Part shown: positions 32,404 through 42,273 of the stretch, piece after piece
How the letters are laid out: each line of letters begins with the position of its first letter
Position numbering within the stretch: the stretch's first letter is position 1
Origin: Oscillospiraceae bacterium
GTDB lineage: Bacteria > Bacillota > Clostridia > Oscillospirales > CAG-272
Length of the DNA stretch: 62,672 nucleotides
NCBI GenBank assembly: GCA_015064415.1
Contig: SVSG01000010.1
Span: forward strand, 1 to 62,672
Direction: 5' to 3'
Position numbers and translations under genes: made by a program
Notes under the pieces: generated by a model
What the model was told of the DNA's origin: nothing
The model's input: the letters and a program-made list of their open reading frames with translations, nothing else
Database searches by the model: none

Positions 32404-33711
32404 ATGTCTGTGCTTTCCTTTCAAAAAGAAATACCCGTCACAGGGGAATATGACGTGATCGTGTGCGGCGGTGGGCCCGCTGGCTTCATCGCGGCGACGG
32501 CGGCGGCCCAAAACGGCGCGCACACGGCGCTTGTGGAGCGTTACGGCTTTTTGGGCGGTGCGGCCACGGCGGCGCTGGTCAACCCGATCAGCACCTTCAA
32601 GAAAAACGGCCGGCAGGTGATTGGTGGGCTGCCGTGGCAGTTTGTAGAGCGCCTTGCCGCTATGGGCGGCGCGGATGACTCCTACCCCAACGGTAACGTA
32701 CCCGTGGATGCCGAGCTTTATAAGCTGGCGGCACAGCGCGCGGTGCTGGAGGCAGGCGTCACCCCTTACCTGCACACCACGTTGATCGACGTAGAATGTG
32801 AGCAAAACACGCCTACGTATGTGATTTTACAGAACAAAAGCGGACTTTTCGCCCTCAAGGGTCGGGTATTTATCGACGCCACGGGCGACGGCGATCTTGC
32901 CGCACTTTGCGGCATGCCGATGCAGGAAATGCCAAAGCCCGAGACGCTGCAGCCCGCCTCGCTCGGCTTTCGGCTCGGCGGCGTGAACACCGCGCTTGTG
33001 ACGGGACTGCACCCCGCCGAGCCGGGCGCCAAATTCCAGATGTACGAGGTGCGCAAGATCTTTGAAGCATTGCCCGAGAGCGAGCAAGTGCCGCAGTTTG
33101 GCGGCCCGTGGTTTTGCACGGTGCTCAACGATGCGGCGGAGCTTGTCAGCGTCAACATCACGCGCACGGCGGCAGATGCCACAAGCGGCGAGAGCGTGAG
33201 CGCGGCGGAATGCCGCCTGCGCGAGGAGATGCACGCGCTCTTTGCTCTGCTCAAGCGACACGTGCCCGCCTTTTCGGGCAGCTATCTTGTCACCTCCGCG
33301 CCGCAGGTGGGCTTTCGCGAAAGCCGCCGCATTCGCGGCAATCACGTGCTTGGAGCCGAGGAGTATGCCGCCGCGTATCATTTCCCCGACAGCGTGGCGC
33401 GCGGCGCACACCCCATCGACATCCACCGCGCCGCCAACACCAAGCAGGACGTGCGCTTTCTGGAACAAGCGGGCTACATCCCCTACCGCGCGATGATCTG
33501 CGACGGCTTTGACAACGTCATTGTGGCGGGACGTTGCATTTCTGCCGACCGCGCCTCCTTCGCCTCCACGCGCGTGATGGCGACCGCGATGGCACTGGGG
33601 GAGGCGGCGGGCACCGCCGCGGCGCTCTCGGTTTCACAAAAATGTGCCGTAACGGGGCTTGATATTTCACTTTTGCGCGAAAAGCTGCTGGCGCAAGGGG
33701 CAATCATTTAA
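32404..33711 (+). CDS. FAD-dependent oxidoreductase (FAD_oxidored family)
   Basis: 435 residues. The N-terminal dinucleotide-binding motif is YDVIVCGGGPAGFIAATAAAQNGAHTALVER; GFLGGAATAALVNPI is the family-typical second motif, and the C-terminal FAD contact is DNVIVAGRCISADRASFASTRVMATAMALGEAAGTAA. Proteins of this type (PF12831) often sit in glycan-use loci of gut bacteria; the oxidised substrate is usually unknown. It is 9 bases upstream of the sialidase-like gene with AAGGAG between, so the two are co-translated. No signal peptide. Confidence 0.88.
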   Translation: MSVLSFQKEIPVTGEYDVIVCGGGPAGFIAATAAAQNGAHTALVERYGFLGGAATAALVNPISTFKKNGRQVIGGLPWQFVERLAAMGGADDSYPNGNVPVDAELYKLAAQRAVLEAGVTPYLHTTLIDVECEQNTPTYVILQNKSGLFALKGRVFIDATGDGDLAALCGMPMQEMPKPETLQPASLGFRLGGVNTALVTGLHPAEPGAKFQMYEVRKIFEALPESEQVPQFGGPWFCTVLNDAAELVSVNITRTAADATSGESVSAAECRLREEMHALFALLKRHVPAFSGSYLVTSAPQVGFRESRRIRGNHVLGAEEYAAAYHFPDSVARGAHPIDIHRAANTKQDVRFLEQAGYIPYRAMICDGFDNVIVAGRCISADRASFASTRVMATAMALGEAAGTAAALSVSQKCAVTGLDISLLREKLLAQGAII

Positions 33712-33720
33712 GGAGAAAAT

Positions 33721-34749
33721 ATGGCTCACTCGAATTTCACACTCTGGCAACACGGCGAGGGGGAATATACCCTTTTCCACGTGTTCGGAACACTTGCCAC
33801 CAAGAACACCGTCCTTTGCTTTGCCGAGGCGAGGCGCGGCGGAAAGGACGCGGGCGAGGCGCACGATATTGTGATGCGCCGCAGCACCGACGGCGGCAAA
33901 AGCTTTGCGGAAAGTGTATGTTTGTTTGGCGGCGGGCGTTGCTACGTCAACCCCACACCGATTTATGACGCCGTGACGGGGCGCGTTCTGCTTTTCTTCG
34001 CGGAAAATTTTGAAAACACCCATACCAAGCTATATCTTTCGCAAAGTGAGGACCTGGGCGCGCATTGGAGCGCGCCGCGCGACCTCACGCACGCCATCAC
34101 AGAAAAAAGCGACACGCGCTTTCACCTCCCCGGCCCCTCGCACGGCATCCAACTGCAAAAAAGCCCCCACACGGGTCGACTTTTGTTGCAATTATGGCAT
34201 CGCGGCGAGGACGTCACGCGCCCGCGTGAGGCGCGCGGCTACTGCGCCTCGCTTCTGTATAGCGACGATCACGGCGAGAGCTGGGTGCACGTGCCGCCGA
34301 TCGGGCACGCGCTTTGCGCCAACGAAAGTGCGCTTTGCGAGACGGACGAGGGTGTGCTTTGGGCGTTGCGCTCCCATGGCACAAAGCATGCCTTTGCCAA
34401 AAGCGCGGACGGCGGCGCGTGCTGGAGCGAATGCCGCGCGCTGCCCCTCCCGCCTGCTTTTGCCTGTCAGGCGGGACTTGTTTCCCTCCCCAATTCGCAA
34501 ATTAGTGGCACAACGGTATTACTTTCGCGCATTTCCCGCCCCGAAAAGGAATGTCGGCGCGATATGGAAATTTGCATCAGCCACGACGCCGGAAACAGCT
34601 TCCCCGCGCGCTTCGCGCTCCCCGTGGGCGACGCGCACCCGGGTTACAGCGATCTTTGCACTTTAGAGGACGGCAAGACCCTGGGACTTCTTCACTGTCA
34701 CGAGGGGAAGGTGCTTTTCACGCGCATTCCCATATCTGAATTTGCGTAA
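33721..34749 (+). CDS. Sialidase-like BNR-repeat protein
   Basis: 342 residues, a six-bladed propeller candidate. Asp-boxes are visible: STDGGKSF, SEDLGAHW, SDDHGESW, SADGGACW and SHDAGNSF. The early motif LCFAEARRGGKDAGEAHDIVMRRS fits bacterial exo-alpha-sialidase-like proteins. No signal peptide, so it would act inside the cell on imported glycans. The catalytic arginine triad and Tyr/Glu pair could not be assigned confidently, so non-sialidase activity is possible. Co-transcribed with the FAD oxidoreductase. Confidence 0.83.
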   Translation: MAHSNFTLWQHGEGEYTLFHVFGTLATKNTVLCFAEARRGGKDAGEAHDIVMRRSTDGGKSFAESVCLFGGGRCYVNPTPIYDAVTGRVLLFFAENFENTHTKLYLSQSEDLGAHWSAPRDLTHAITEKSDTRFHLPGPSHGIQLQKSPHTGRLLLQLWHRGEDVTRPREARGYCASLLYSDDHGESWVHVPPIGHALCANESALCETDEGVLWALRSHGTKHAFAKSADGGACWSECRALPLPPAFACQAGLVSLPNSQISGTTVLLSRISRPEKECRRDMEICISHDAGNSFPARFALPVGDAHPGYSDLCTLEDGKTLGLLHCHEGKVLFTRIPISEFA

Positions 34750-34774
34750 AAAAGCGGCTTTCAGCCGCTTTTTT
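34748..34774 (+). terminator. Intrinsic terminator
   Basis: AAAGCGGCT and AGCCGCTTT arms with A- and T-runs, directly after the sialidase-like stop. Confidence 0.92.
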
Positions 34775-34786
34775 CCTTCTTTTCTC

Positions 34787-34815
34787 TTGCTTTTATCCCA
34801 CCGCTATGCTATACT
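34787..34815 (+). promoter_or_regulatory. Promoter for the TIM-barrel glycosidase-like gene
   Basis: TTGCTT, a 17-base spacer and TATACT, 31 bases before the ATG. Confidence 0.75.
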
Positions 34816-34845
34816 GAACACAACGATAAAGAAGGAGGCACTTTT

Positions 34846-36777
34846 ATGTACCGCTATTCTGCACCGATCTACAACTCCCACATCACGCCCGAGAAGCGTG
34901 AAGCATACCTGCAGACCTTCCGCGCGGCAAAGATCGAGCGTGTGTTTCTGATCGCCAAATACAATTTCGAAACGAGCGAGGTCTTCGATTACGCGCAAAT
35001 GTGCGACAACGTCGCATGGCTGCGCGAATGCGGCATTCAGCCAGCCATCTGGTTTGGCGAGACCATCGGCCACGGGGGACTTCTGCACGATGCCGAGTCG
35101 CGCGGAAAGGGCTTTACCCCCTTGCGCAACTTTGACGGTGAGGACCTCGGCGGCACGCGTTGCCCCTTGGACGAGCGCTTCGCCGAAAGCGTGTGCGACA
35201 TTTTGAAAAAGCTGGTCGCCACGGGCGCGGAATACATCCTCATCGATGACGATTTCCGCATCTCCTATCACGGGCGTGTGCATTGTTGTGTGTGCGAACG
35301 GCATCTTGCGGAGCTTTCCCGCCGCTACGGCTCCCCCGTCACGCGCGAGCAGGTGCGGGAAGCCGTGATGCACGGCGGCAAAAACACCCTGCGCGACGTC
35401 TATTTGCAAACGATGGGCGACACCCTGCGCGATCTTGCACGCAAGATGCGCGCCGCCACGGACGAGATCAATGAGGAGACGGGCCTTGCGCTTTGCACCT
35501 GTCACAACCACTGGGATCTGGATGGCGTCGACCCCGTGGAGCTCACCCACATTTTCGCGGGCAAAAAACGTGCGCCGCTGTTGCGCTTGCACGGTGCGCC
35601 CTACTGGGCGTGGATCTCCCCCGACAAGGATCTGCCCTTCGTGTTTGAACACGGACGCATGTTTGCCGCGCTTTCCGCAGGCAACGGCTTTGAGCTGATG
35701 AACGAGCTGGACGCCTATCCGCGCCCGCGCCACAACTGCCCTGCCTCCTATATGGAGCTTGTCGACGCGGTAATGCGCGCCGATCAAAGCACCCACGGGG
35801 CGCTGAAATATATGTACGATTACACCTCGCCGCTCGGGTACGAAACGGGGTATCTGAACGCGCACGAGCGCGATCTGTCCGCCCTTGAAAAAATGGAGGA
35901 AATGTTCTCCGTTGGCGCACAAACGGGGGTACGTGTGTGCGTTTCGCCGCATCTGATCGGCGAGAGTGACAGCGATCTGACGCCGCCCTACACGCAAATG
36001 CCCCGCCCCGTTGCGGGCACGATGCTCACGCGCTGCTCGATTCCCACCACCTATGAGGGAGAAGGCATCTGCCGTGCCGTATTCGGCGAGGCGGTGACAA
36101 AGCTCCCCGAGGGTGCACTTGACGAGGGGCTTGTGCTGGACGCCGTATCTGCGCTGCTGCTTGCCGAGCGCGGCGTGGACGTGGGCCTTGCCGCAGGGCA
36201 GGAGCTGCGCAAGTGCCTGCACACGCTCACCCCCACCCGCGTGGTCGGTGAGGGCGAGGAGATCGCGGTACTGATCAACGCAGCGGGCAGCTTCCTTCGC
36301 GCACAGCTTGCAGAAAACGCCAAGGTGCAGCTTGCCGTCCTTGTGGGAGGCGAACAGTTGCCGCTTTGCTACACCTATGAAAATGCCAAGGGGCAGCGCT
36401 TCCTTGTGTGGCTCTTCCACGCGGGCACCATTAAACGCGATTCCGATCTTACCCGCGGGTATCTGATCCAAAAGGCAATGACGGCGGGCGTGGAATGGGT
36501 GGCGAGAAAGCCCTTGCCCGTCAAGTGCGAAAAGCACCCGCAGCTGTACGTCATGTGCAAAAAGAGCGAAAAAACGATGACCGTAGGGCTCTTTAACTGC
36601 TTCCCCGACACAGTTTTCGCCCCCACGCTCGCGCTTGACGAAGCATATACCACCGTCACCGACACAGTGAACACGACCGCCACTGTCAAAAGTAACACCG
36701 TGACACTCACAGACCTCCCACCCTTCTCCTTCTGCGCCTTTACGCTGGAGAAGGGGGCGGATAGGGAAAACTTTTGA
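34846..36777 (+). CDS. Putative TIM-barrel glycoside hydrolase
   Basis: 643 residues with AAGGAGG upstream. The first about 400 residues look like a GH-A-type barrel: GAEYILIDDDFRISYHG is followed by HCCVCERHLAELSRRYG, a Cys-containing loop seen in GH42-like and related uncharacterised families, then CTCHNHWDLDG and LKYMYDYTSPLGYETG. Residues about 400-643 are beta-rich (VAVLINAAGSFLRAQ, PLPVKCEKHPQLYVM), like the trimerisation or C-terminal beta domains of such enzymes. No signal peptide; probably cytosolic glycan processing along with the sialidase-like gene. Exact family and substrate unknown. Confidence 0.72.
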   Translation: MYRYSAPIYNSHITPEKREAYLQTFRAAKIERVFLIAKYNFETSEVFDYAQMCDNVAWLRECGIQPAIWFGETIGHGGLLHDAESRGKGFTPLRNFDGEDLGGTRCPLDERFAESVCDILKKLVATGAEYILIDDDFRISYHGRVHCCVCERHLAELSRRYGSPVTREQVREAVMHGGKNTLRDVYLQTMGDTLRDLARKMRAATDEINEETGLALCTCHNHWDLDGVDPVELTHIFAGKKRAPLLRLHGAPYWAWISPDKDLPFVFEHGRMFAALSAGNGFELMNELDAYPRPRHNCPASYMELVDAVMRADQSTHGALKYMYDYTSPLGYETGYLNAHERDLSALEKMEEMFSVGAQTGVRVCVSPHLIGESDSDLTPPYTQMPRPVAGTMLTRCSIPTTYEGEGICRAVFGEAVTKLPEGALDEGLVLDAVSALLLAERGVDVGLAAGQELRKCLHTLTPTRVVGEGEEIAVLINAAGSFLRAQLAENAKVQLAVLVGGEQLPLCYTYENAKGQRFLVWLFHAGTIKRDSDLTRGYLIQKAMTAGVEWVARKPLPVKCEKHPQLYVMCKKSEKTMTVGLFNCFPDTVFAPTLALDEAYTTVTDTVNTTATVKSNTVTLTDLPPFSFCAFTLEKGADRENF

Positions 36778-36812
36778 AAAAGTTTTCCCTTAGACCCTTT
36801 CAAAACCTTTCA
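36762..36812. repeat. Dispersed palindromic repeat, copy 1
   Basis: A palindrome AGGGAAAACTTTT-GAA-AAAGTTTTCCCT overlaps the glycosidase stop codon and is followed by CCCTTTCAAAACCTTTCA. The same palindrome and the same 18-base tail occur at 56688-56738. Confidence 0.75.
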
Positions 36813-37132
36813 CGCAAAAGGAATGCTGACAACCGCATTGTTGGAGAAATATCCCTTGTACCGCGCGGGACGTCGTGGGCGCCGCTCCTACAAAAAAGCG
36901 CGCAAACCCGTGGGGACCGACGTCCTCTGTCCGCATCCGCGATCATCTGACAACAAGAAAAACAGGCCATCTTGCGATGGCCTGTTTTTCTTTCTGCTGA
37001 TTTTTAATGTTTGCAACGTTCTGTGCTGACGCACAAGAAGCAAGTCAGACAAGGTGTAAGCGCACGAGGCGCGACGGCGTAGTGATCTACGGTGAGCGCT
37101 GCGCGTCACGCGACAGCGAAGTATGCCGCCGC
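36813..37132. other. Convergent intergenic region with a terminator
   Basis: Outside the repeat and the hairpin at 36956-36991 I see no supported gene. A 68-codon plus-strand frame (36823-37029) runs through the terminator hairpin and has no ribosome site. The stretch 37020-37130 is GC-rich with no structure I can name. Confidence 0.6.
36956..36991. terminator. Bidirectional intrinsic terminator
   Basis: AGAAAAACAGGCCATC and its exact complement enclose TTGC, with A/T-runs on both sides. It ends the glycosidase and V-ATPase transcripts. Confidence 0.92.
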
Positions 37133-37807
37133 TTATTCCGCGTCAGACTCATCCGGGATAAAATCCTTGCGCTGTTGCATTTGTGCCGCCAGCATCATGT
37201 CCTTGACCTTCATAAGGCGCGTGATGTTGCCGCGCTCGTTTTCATCCAGCTTCAGCTTGATCTGGCGGATGCCCGCAAGATACTGCGGGATCATGATGTG
37301 CTCCAGGGCGTTCACGCGGCGGCGCGTGCGCTCGATCTCATCCGCCATCAGCATGGCTTCCTTTTCCAGCTGTGCCATGCGCAGCATCGGCTCGCGCAGC
37401 TTGGAAAGCGTCAGAATGGCGGCGTCGATGCTGCCGCCCGTGAAGGCAAAGCCGTAGTTACAAAGCTCGGTTTCTCCACCCGTTTCGGCACTAAATTGCG
37501 GCACGTTGACGCTCATGCGGTTACGGAAGGTGACGTCTACCTCCGCGCTTTTGCGCGGCAAAAGCAACGCCGTTTGCAGCATTTTGGGGTCGCTTACCGC
37601 CCCCGCCGCGGCAAAAGAGGCGTAGGCCGCCGTCAGCTTCGGCTCAAGCTCCGCGCGAAGGCGACGCGCCTCGCGCACGATCTCGAGAAACTGTTGCATC
37701 AAGCCGTCGCACTTGTCCTTCAAAAGCTTGTGTCCGCGGCGTGCCGTGGCGTACCGCGCCTGCAGCTTTTTGAGCTCCATACGTGTGGGATTGACTCGAA
37801 TCTCCAT
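37133..37807 (-). CDS. atpD: V-type ATP synthase subunit D
   Basis: 224 residues. Starts MEIRVNPTRMELKKLQARYATARRGHKLLKDKCD, the canonical subunit D opening, and has long N- and C-terminal helices for the central rotor shaft. It turns inside the A3B3 head and couples to the membrane ring. Last gene of the operon, 12 bases after subunit B. Confidence 0.95.
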   Translation of the reverse strand: MEIRVNPTRMELKKLQARYATARRGHKLLKDKCDGLMQQFLEIVREARRLRAELEPKLTAAYASFAAAGAVSDPKMLQTALLLPRKSAEVDVTFRNRMSVNVPQFSAETGGETELCNYGFAFTGGSIDAAILTLSKLREPMLRMAQLEKEAMLMADEIERTRRRVNALEHIMIPQYLAGIRQIKLKLDENERGNITRLMKVKDMMLAAQMQQRKDFIPDESDAE

Positions 37808-37819
37808 CGCGTACCTCTC

Positions 37820-39202
37820 TTATGCTTCCGGCTCGCTCGGCCAGTATTTTTGCACAAGCTCGGGCTTGATACGCTTCATCTCGCTTTTCGGCAGGATGGA
37901 AAGCAAGCGCCAGCCGAGATCCAGCGTCTGTTCGATACTGCGGTCCTCGCGGAAGCTCTGATTGATATACTCCGCCTCAAAAGCGTCGGCAAACTTGGCA
38001 TACAGACGGTCCACGGGAGAAAGCGCACTTTCACCCAGCACCACCATCAGCTCCTTTGCCTCCTTGCCGCGTGCATACGCGCCAAAGAGCTGGTTCATCG
38101 TGCCCGCGTGGTCCTCGCGCGTTTTGCCCGCACCGATACCCTTGTCCTTCAGACGGGAAAGCGACGGAAGCACGTCGATGGGCGGCAGGTACCCCTTGCG
38201 GTACAGCTCACGCGAGAGGATGATCTGCCCCTCGGTGATATAGCCCGTCAGGTCGGGGATGGGGTGGGTCTTATCGTCCTCGGGCATGGTGAGGATCGGG
38301 ATCATCGTGATCGAGCCCTCACTGCCCTCCTTGCGACCGGCGCGCTCGTACATCGTGGCAAGGTCGGTGTAAAGGTAGCCGGGATAACCGCGGCGGCCGG
38401 GCACCTCCTTGCGCGCGGCGGAGACCTCGCGCAACGCCTCCGCATAGTTGGTGATGTCGGTCATGATGACCAGCACGTGCATGTTCTTTTCAAACGCCAG
38501 ATACTCGGCGGCGGTGAGCGCCATGCGGGGGGTGGTGATACGCTCGATGGCGGGGTCGCTTGCCAGGTTGATGAAAAGCACGGTGCGGTCGATGGCACCC
38601 GTCTTTTTGAAGTCGGAGATGAAGAAATCCGCCTCCTCATAGGTGATACCGATGGCGGCAAACACCACGGCGAATTTCTCGTCCGACCCGCGCACCTTGG
38701 CCTGACGCGCGATCTGCGCGGCAAGGTTGGCGTGCGGCAGTCCGGAGCCCGAAAAGATCGGCAATTTCTGCCCGCGCACCAGCGTATTCAAGCCGTCAAT
38801 GGCAGAAACACCGGTCTGAATAAACTCAGACGGATATTTTCTTGCGGCGGGATTGATGGGCGTGCCGTTGACGTCCATCGCGCGCTCGGCAAGCACGGGG
38901 CCCGCGCCGTCAATGGGCGTTCCCATGCCGCTGAACACGCGCCCGAGCATGCCCTCTCCCACGGGGAGCTCGACGACGTGCCCCGAGAAGCGCACGCGGC
39001 TGTTGGCCAGATTCAGCCCCGCGGCAGAGTCAAACAGCTGCACCAGCACGTTGCGGCCGTTGACCTCCAGCACGCGACAGCGGCGGATCTCGCCGCCGGG
39101 CAGCTCGATCTCGCCCAGCTCGTCATATTTGACGCCGTCCACCTGCTTGACCAGCATCAAGGGGCCCGCTACTTCTTCTATTGTTTTGTATTCACGGATC
39201 AT
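37820..39202 (-). CDS. atpB: V-type ATP synthase subunit B
   Basis: 460 residues, the non-catalytic head subunit: a beta-barrel start ([33 protein letters not shown]), [40 protein letters not shown], which lacks the Walker lysine as expected, and a helical C-terminal domain ([20 protein letters not shown]). Pairs with subunit A to form the catalytic interface. Ten bases after subunit A. Confidence 0.97.
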   Translation of the reverse strand: MIREYKTIEEVAGPLMLVKQVDGVKYDELGEIELPGGEIRRCRVLEVNGRNVLVQLFDSAAGLNLANSRVRFSGHVVELPVGEGMLGRVFSGMGTPIDGAGPVLAERAMDVNGTPINPAARKYPSEFIQTGVSAIDGLNTLVRGQKLPIFSGSGLPHANLAAQIARQAKVRGSDEKFAVVFAAIGITYEEADFFISDFKKTGAIDRTVLFINLASDPAIERITTPRMALTAAEYLAFEKNMHVLVIMTDITNYAEALREVSAARKEVPGRRGYPGYLYTDLATMYERAGRKEGSEGSITMIPILTMPEDDKTHPIPDLTGYITEGQIILSRELYRKGYLPPIDVLPSLSRLKDKGIGAGKTREDHAGTMNQLFGAYARGKEAKELMVVLGESALSPVDRLYAKFADAFEAEYINQSFREDRSIEQTLDLGWRLLSILPKSEMKRIKPELVQKYWPSEPEA

Positions 39203-39212
39203 AGCATCCTCC

Positions 39213-40973
39213 TTACTGCTTCAAAAGCGCGGCGATCTGCTCGTCCATCTCAACAAGAATGGCGGCATATTCGTCCTTATATGCGGCAAACGGCACCGAC
39301 TTGGCGCGTCCCACGCGCTCGCGTACGGGAAGCGTGGAGAGCGCGTTGATATCCGCGCCCTTTGCCACGGCCTTGCGCATTTTTTCATCAAATGCAAAGA
39401 CCAGACCCATCAGCGCGTGCATTTTTTCCATTTGGGTATAGGAGTCTCCCTCGTCAAAGGCGTTTTGCTGGAGGAAGTCCTCGCGCACGGATTGCGCGGT
39501 CTCCAGCGTGACGCGATCCTCCTCGCCGAGGGCATCCACGCCCACCAGCTTGACGATCTCCTGCAGCTCGTTCTCCTTTTGCAGAATGCGCAACAGCTCT
39601 CCCGTTTTCTCCATCCAATCGGGCGCCACGTTCTGTGAGAACCAGTCCGACAAACGGTCGCGATAAAGCGAATAGGAGTTCAGCCAGTTGATGGCGGGGA
39701 AATGGCGGCGGTAGGCAAGCGACGAGTCCAGACCCCAGAACACCTTGACGATGCGCAGAGTGGCCTGCGTAACGGGCTCGGAAATATCACCGCCCTGCGG
39801 CGACACGGCGCCCACGGCAGTAAGCGTGCCCACGCGCCCCTCGCGCCCCAGACACACACACTTGCCCGCGCGCTCGTAAAATTGTGCCAAACGCGAGGTA
39901 AGGTAGGCGGGATAGCCCTCCTCACCCGGCATTTCCTCAAGACGTCCCGACATCTCGCGCAACGCCTCCGCCCAACGGGAGGTCGAGTCGGCGATAACGG
40001 CCACCGAGTAGCCCATGTCGCGGTAATACTCCGCGATCGTGATGCCCGTATAGATCGACGCCTCGCGCGCCGCCACGGGCATATCCGAGGTGTTGGCGAT
40101 CAGCACGGTGCGCTCCATCAGCGACTTGCCCGTGCGGGGGTCCTGCAGCTCGGGGAACTCACGCAGCACGTCGGTCATCTCGTTGCCGCGCTCGCCGCAA
40201 CCGATATACACAACGAGATCCACGTCGCTCCACTTGGCCAGCTGATGCTGTACCACCGTCTTGCCCGAGCCAAACGGGCCCGGCACGCAGGCGGTGCCGC
40301 CCTTGGCGATCGGGAAAAGGGCGTCGATGACGCGCTGACCCGACACAAGCGGCTCGGCGGGGGGCATTTTTTCCTTGATGGGGCGTGCGCGGCGCACGGG
40401 CCATTTCTGCATCAGCGTGATGGGCTGCATGTCGCCGTTCGGCAAGCGCAGCTTGCCCACGGGCTCGGTCACGGTGAACTGCCCCGCGCGGATGTCGGCA
40501 ATACTGCCGCGCACCCCGGGGGGCACCAGGATCTTGTGGCGCATCACAGCGCCCTCCTGCACGTAGCCGTACACGTCGCCCGGCTCCACCTCGGTGCCGT
40601 AGGACACGGCCGGCTCAAAGTGCCAGACCTTGGTGCGGTCCAGCGCGGGCTCGTCAATGCCCTTGATGATATTGGCGCCGTATTTCTGCTTCATCGCCTC
40701 CAGCGGGCGCTGGATGCCGTCGTAAATATTACCGATCAGACCGGGGCCCAGCTCCACGGAAAGCGGTGCGCCCATCGAGACCACGCGGTCACCGCGGCCG
40801 ATGCCCGCCGTCTCCTCGTACACCTGGATCGAGGCGCGATCGCCGTGCATTTCGATGATCTCGCCGACAAGGCGCCCTTCACCCACGCGCACCACGTCAA
40901 ACATATTTGCCTCGCGCATCCCCTCCGCAATGACGAGAGGACCCGAGACCTTCAAAATTCTTCCTTCAACCAT
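39213..40973 (-). CDS. atpA: V-type ATP synthase catalytic subunit A
   Basis: 586 residues. Walker A is [14 protein letters not shown] (about residue 230) and the V-type non-homologous insert lies around 110-200 ([28 protein letters not shown]). [17 protein letters not shown] carries the catalytic Glu region, followed by [23 protein letters not shown]. It hydrolyses or makes ATP. Second-largest gene of the operon; no insertion or intein. Confidence 0.97.
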   Translation of the reverse strand: MVEGRILKVSGPLVIAEGMREANMFDVVRVGEGRLVGEIIEMHGDRASIQVYEETAGIGRGDRVVSMGAPLSVELGPGLIGNIYDGIQRPLEAMKQKYGANIIKGIDEPALDRTKVWHFEPAVSYGTEVEPGDVYGYVQEGAVMRHKILVPPGVRGSIADIRAGQFTVTEPVGKLRLPNGDMQPITLMQKWPVRRARPIKEKMPPAEPLVSGQRVIDALFPIAKGGTACVPGPFGSGKTVVQHQLAKWSDVDLVVYIGCGERGNEMTDVLREFPELQDPRTGKSLMERTVLIANTSDMPVAAREASIYTGITIAEYYRDMGYSVAVIADSTSRWAEALREMSGRLEEMPGEEGYPAYLTSRLAQFYERAGKCVCLGREGRVGTLTAVGAVSPQGGDISEPVTQATLRIVKVFWGLDSSLAYRRHFPAINWLNSYSLYRDRLSDWFSQNVAPDWMEKTGELLRILQKENELQEIVKLVGVDALGEEDRVTLETAQSVREDFLQQNAFDEGDSYTQMEKMHALMGLVFAFDEKMRKAVAKGADINALSTLPVRERVGRAKSVPFAAYKDEYAAILVEMDEQIAALLKQ

Positions 40974-40988
40974 TTTTCTATCCTCGGC

Positions 40989-41300
40989 TTACAAAATATC
41001 CGCGCCGATCGCGCGTTCCATAGCATTTTTGAGCGCGGCCGCCCCCATGCCCATGCTGCCGTTTTTGCCCGGCAGGACCACCACGGCAGGCAGGGGATCG
41101 TCCGCATAACGTGCGATATCCTCCGGAATGGCGGCGGCAAGTGCCTCGTCCAAAAACAAGACCGCGTACTCGCCCGTTTTGGCCGCCGCATGCAATGCGG
41201 CCGCCGCCGACGCGCCGTCCGTCGCCTCCATCACCGAAAATCCGAGCGCAAGGAAGGCGCTGACGCACTCCCCCGCCCCGATAATTCCAATTTTATACAT
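40989..41300 (-). CDS. atpF: V-type ATP synthase subunit F
   Basis: 103 residues: YKIGIIGAGECVSAFLALGFSV, a Rossmann-like fold, and a helical C-terminus (MGMGAAALKNAMERAIGADIL). Binds the D shaft in the rotor. Its first codons overlap the end of the subunit C gene by 8 bases. Confidence 0.92.
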   Translation of the reverse strand: MYKIGIIGAGECVSAFLALGFSVMEATDGASAAAALHAAAKTGEYAVLFLDEALAAAIPEDIARYADDPLPAVVVLPGKNGSMGMGAAALKNAMERAIGADIL

Positions 41301-42255
41301 AGCTTTCTCGCAACCTCCCCGTCAGCGTTTCGGCGTCCTCGCCCGCCTCCTTGGCGACAAGCAGGATGCGCAGATTTTTCACCGCGTACTCCACCCCGAC
41401 AAGGTAGCCGATCACCACCTCCGCGCCGAAAGGCACGCGCGCGCCCTTGCGGGCAAGCGCAAGGTAATGATCGTCCGCCGCGCGGTCGATGGCGGCGGGA
41501 TCGTCGGTGGCGAACAGTGCGGCATATGCCCCCTTCGCCACGTATTCCCGCAGCTTTTCCTCGCCCTCACGATAAAGTGCAAGCAACGTGTCAAGCGAGC
41601 TCTCGCCCCCCGCGAGGAACGCGCGGGAAAGCATCCGCTCGCCAAGCTCACCCGCCTGCATCGCAAGCAAGCGGCGGCAAGTGCGCAGGTTCGTCATTTC
41701 CGCGCGGGCGCGCACAAGCTCACGTGCCAACGGCAGCCGACAGCTTTCCACCATGTCCGCAAAGCAGGCCGCGTCCAGGGAAAAATCGATCTCGCGCGGG
41801 TCGTTATTCTGCAAAAAGGCGTTGTAGGCCGTCTCCACCGCCTCGCGCATATGCGCGGGAAGTGATTGCGGCACGCTTGCGGGAAGGCCGTCAAGCGTGC
41901 TTGTGGGCACGGTGCCCACGTCCAGATATAAGGGTGCGGGATCGCGCGAGAGAACGTGGCATTTGAGTGCCGTTTTCAGATTGTGACAATCGTACGGGTA
42001 GCGCAAAAAGGCAAACACCGTGGGGTCGGGTGCGTCTGAAAGCAGCGCGAAGGCCTCGCGCAGCATCGCGGCAAGCGCCTCCTCACGCGTGGCACCAGCG
42101 GGCCAGACCCCCTCCGAGGAAAGGGTGGCGCAGATCTCCTCATAGGACATGGCGGCAAGGCGCACAAGGCGCTCCTTGCCCACGATGCCCATCTCTTTGG
42201 CGCGCATGCGCGCGCTCAGGTACAAATAATCGTTTGGAAGGTATGTGTTAGCCAT
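41293..42255 (-). CDS. atpC: V-type ATP synthase subunit C
   Basis: 320 residues. Starts MANTYLPNDYLYLSARMRAKEMGIVGKERL; mostly helical, with YDCHNLKTALKCHVL and ending IGYLVGVEYAVKNLRILLVAKEAGEDAETLTGRLRESYV, the conserved AtpC end. It is the socket joining the D/F shaft to the c-ring. An odd detail: an SDAPDPTVFAFLRYPYDCHN stretch replaces the more usual spacing, with no lost motif evident. Confidence 0.93.
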   Translation of the reverse strand: MANTYLPNDYLYLSARMRAKEMGIVGKERLVRLAAMSYEEICATLSSEGVWPAGATREEALAAMLREAFALLSDAPDPTVFAFLRYPYDCHNLKTALKCHVLSRDPAPLYLDVGTVPTSTLDGLPASVPQSLPAHMREAVETAYNAFLQNNDPREIDFSLDAACFADMVESCRLPLARELVRARAEMTNLRTCRRLLAMQAGELGERMLSRAFLAGGESSLDTLLALYREGEEKLREYVAKGAYAALFATDDPAAIDRAADDHYLALARKGARVPFGAEVVIGYLVGVEYAVKNLRILLVAKEAGEDAETLTGRLRESYV

Positions 42256-42273
42256 TTGAAAGCCCCCTTCCCT

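Noticed and set aside
36823-37029. A 68-codon plus-strand frame in the convergent gap
   Set aside because: It passes through a perfect terminator hairpin, and no ribosome site precedes it.
37007-39349. Long plus-strand frames opposite the V-ATPase genes (also 39702-41966 and 43250-45349)
   Set aside because: They are shadows of atpD, atpB, atpA and atpI, which are complete and in the canonical order.
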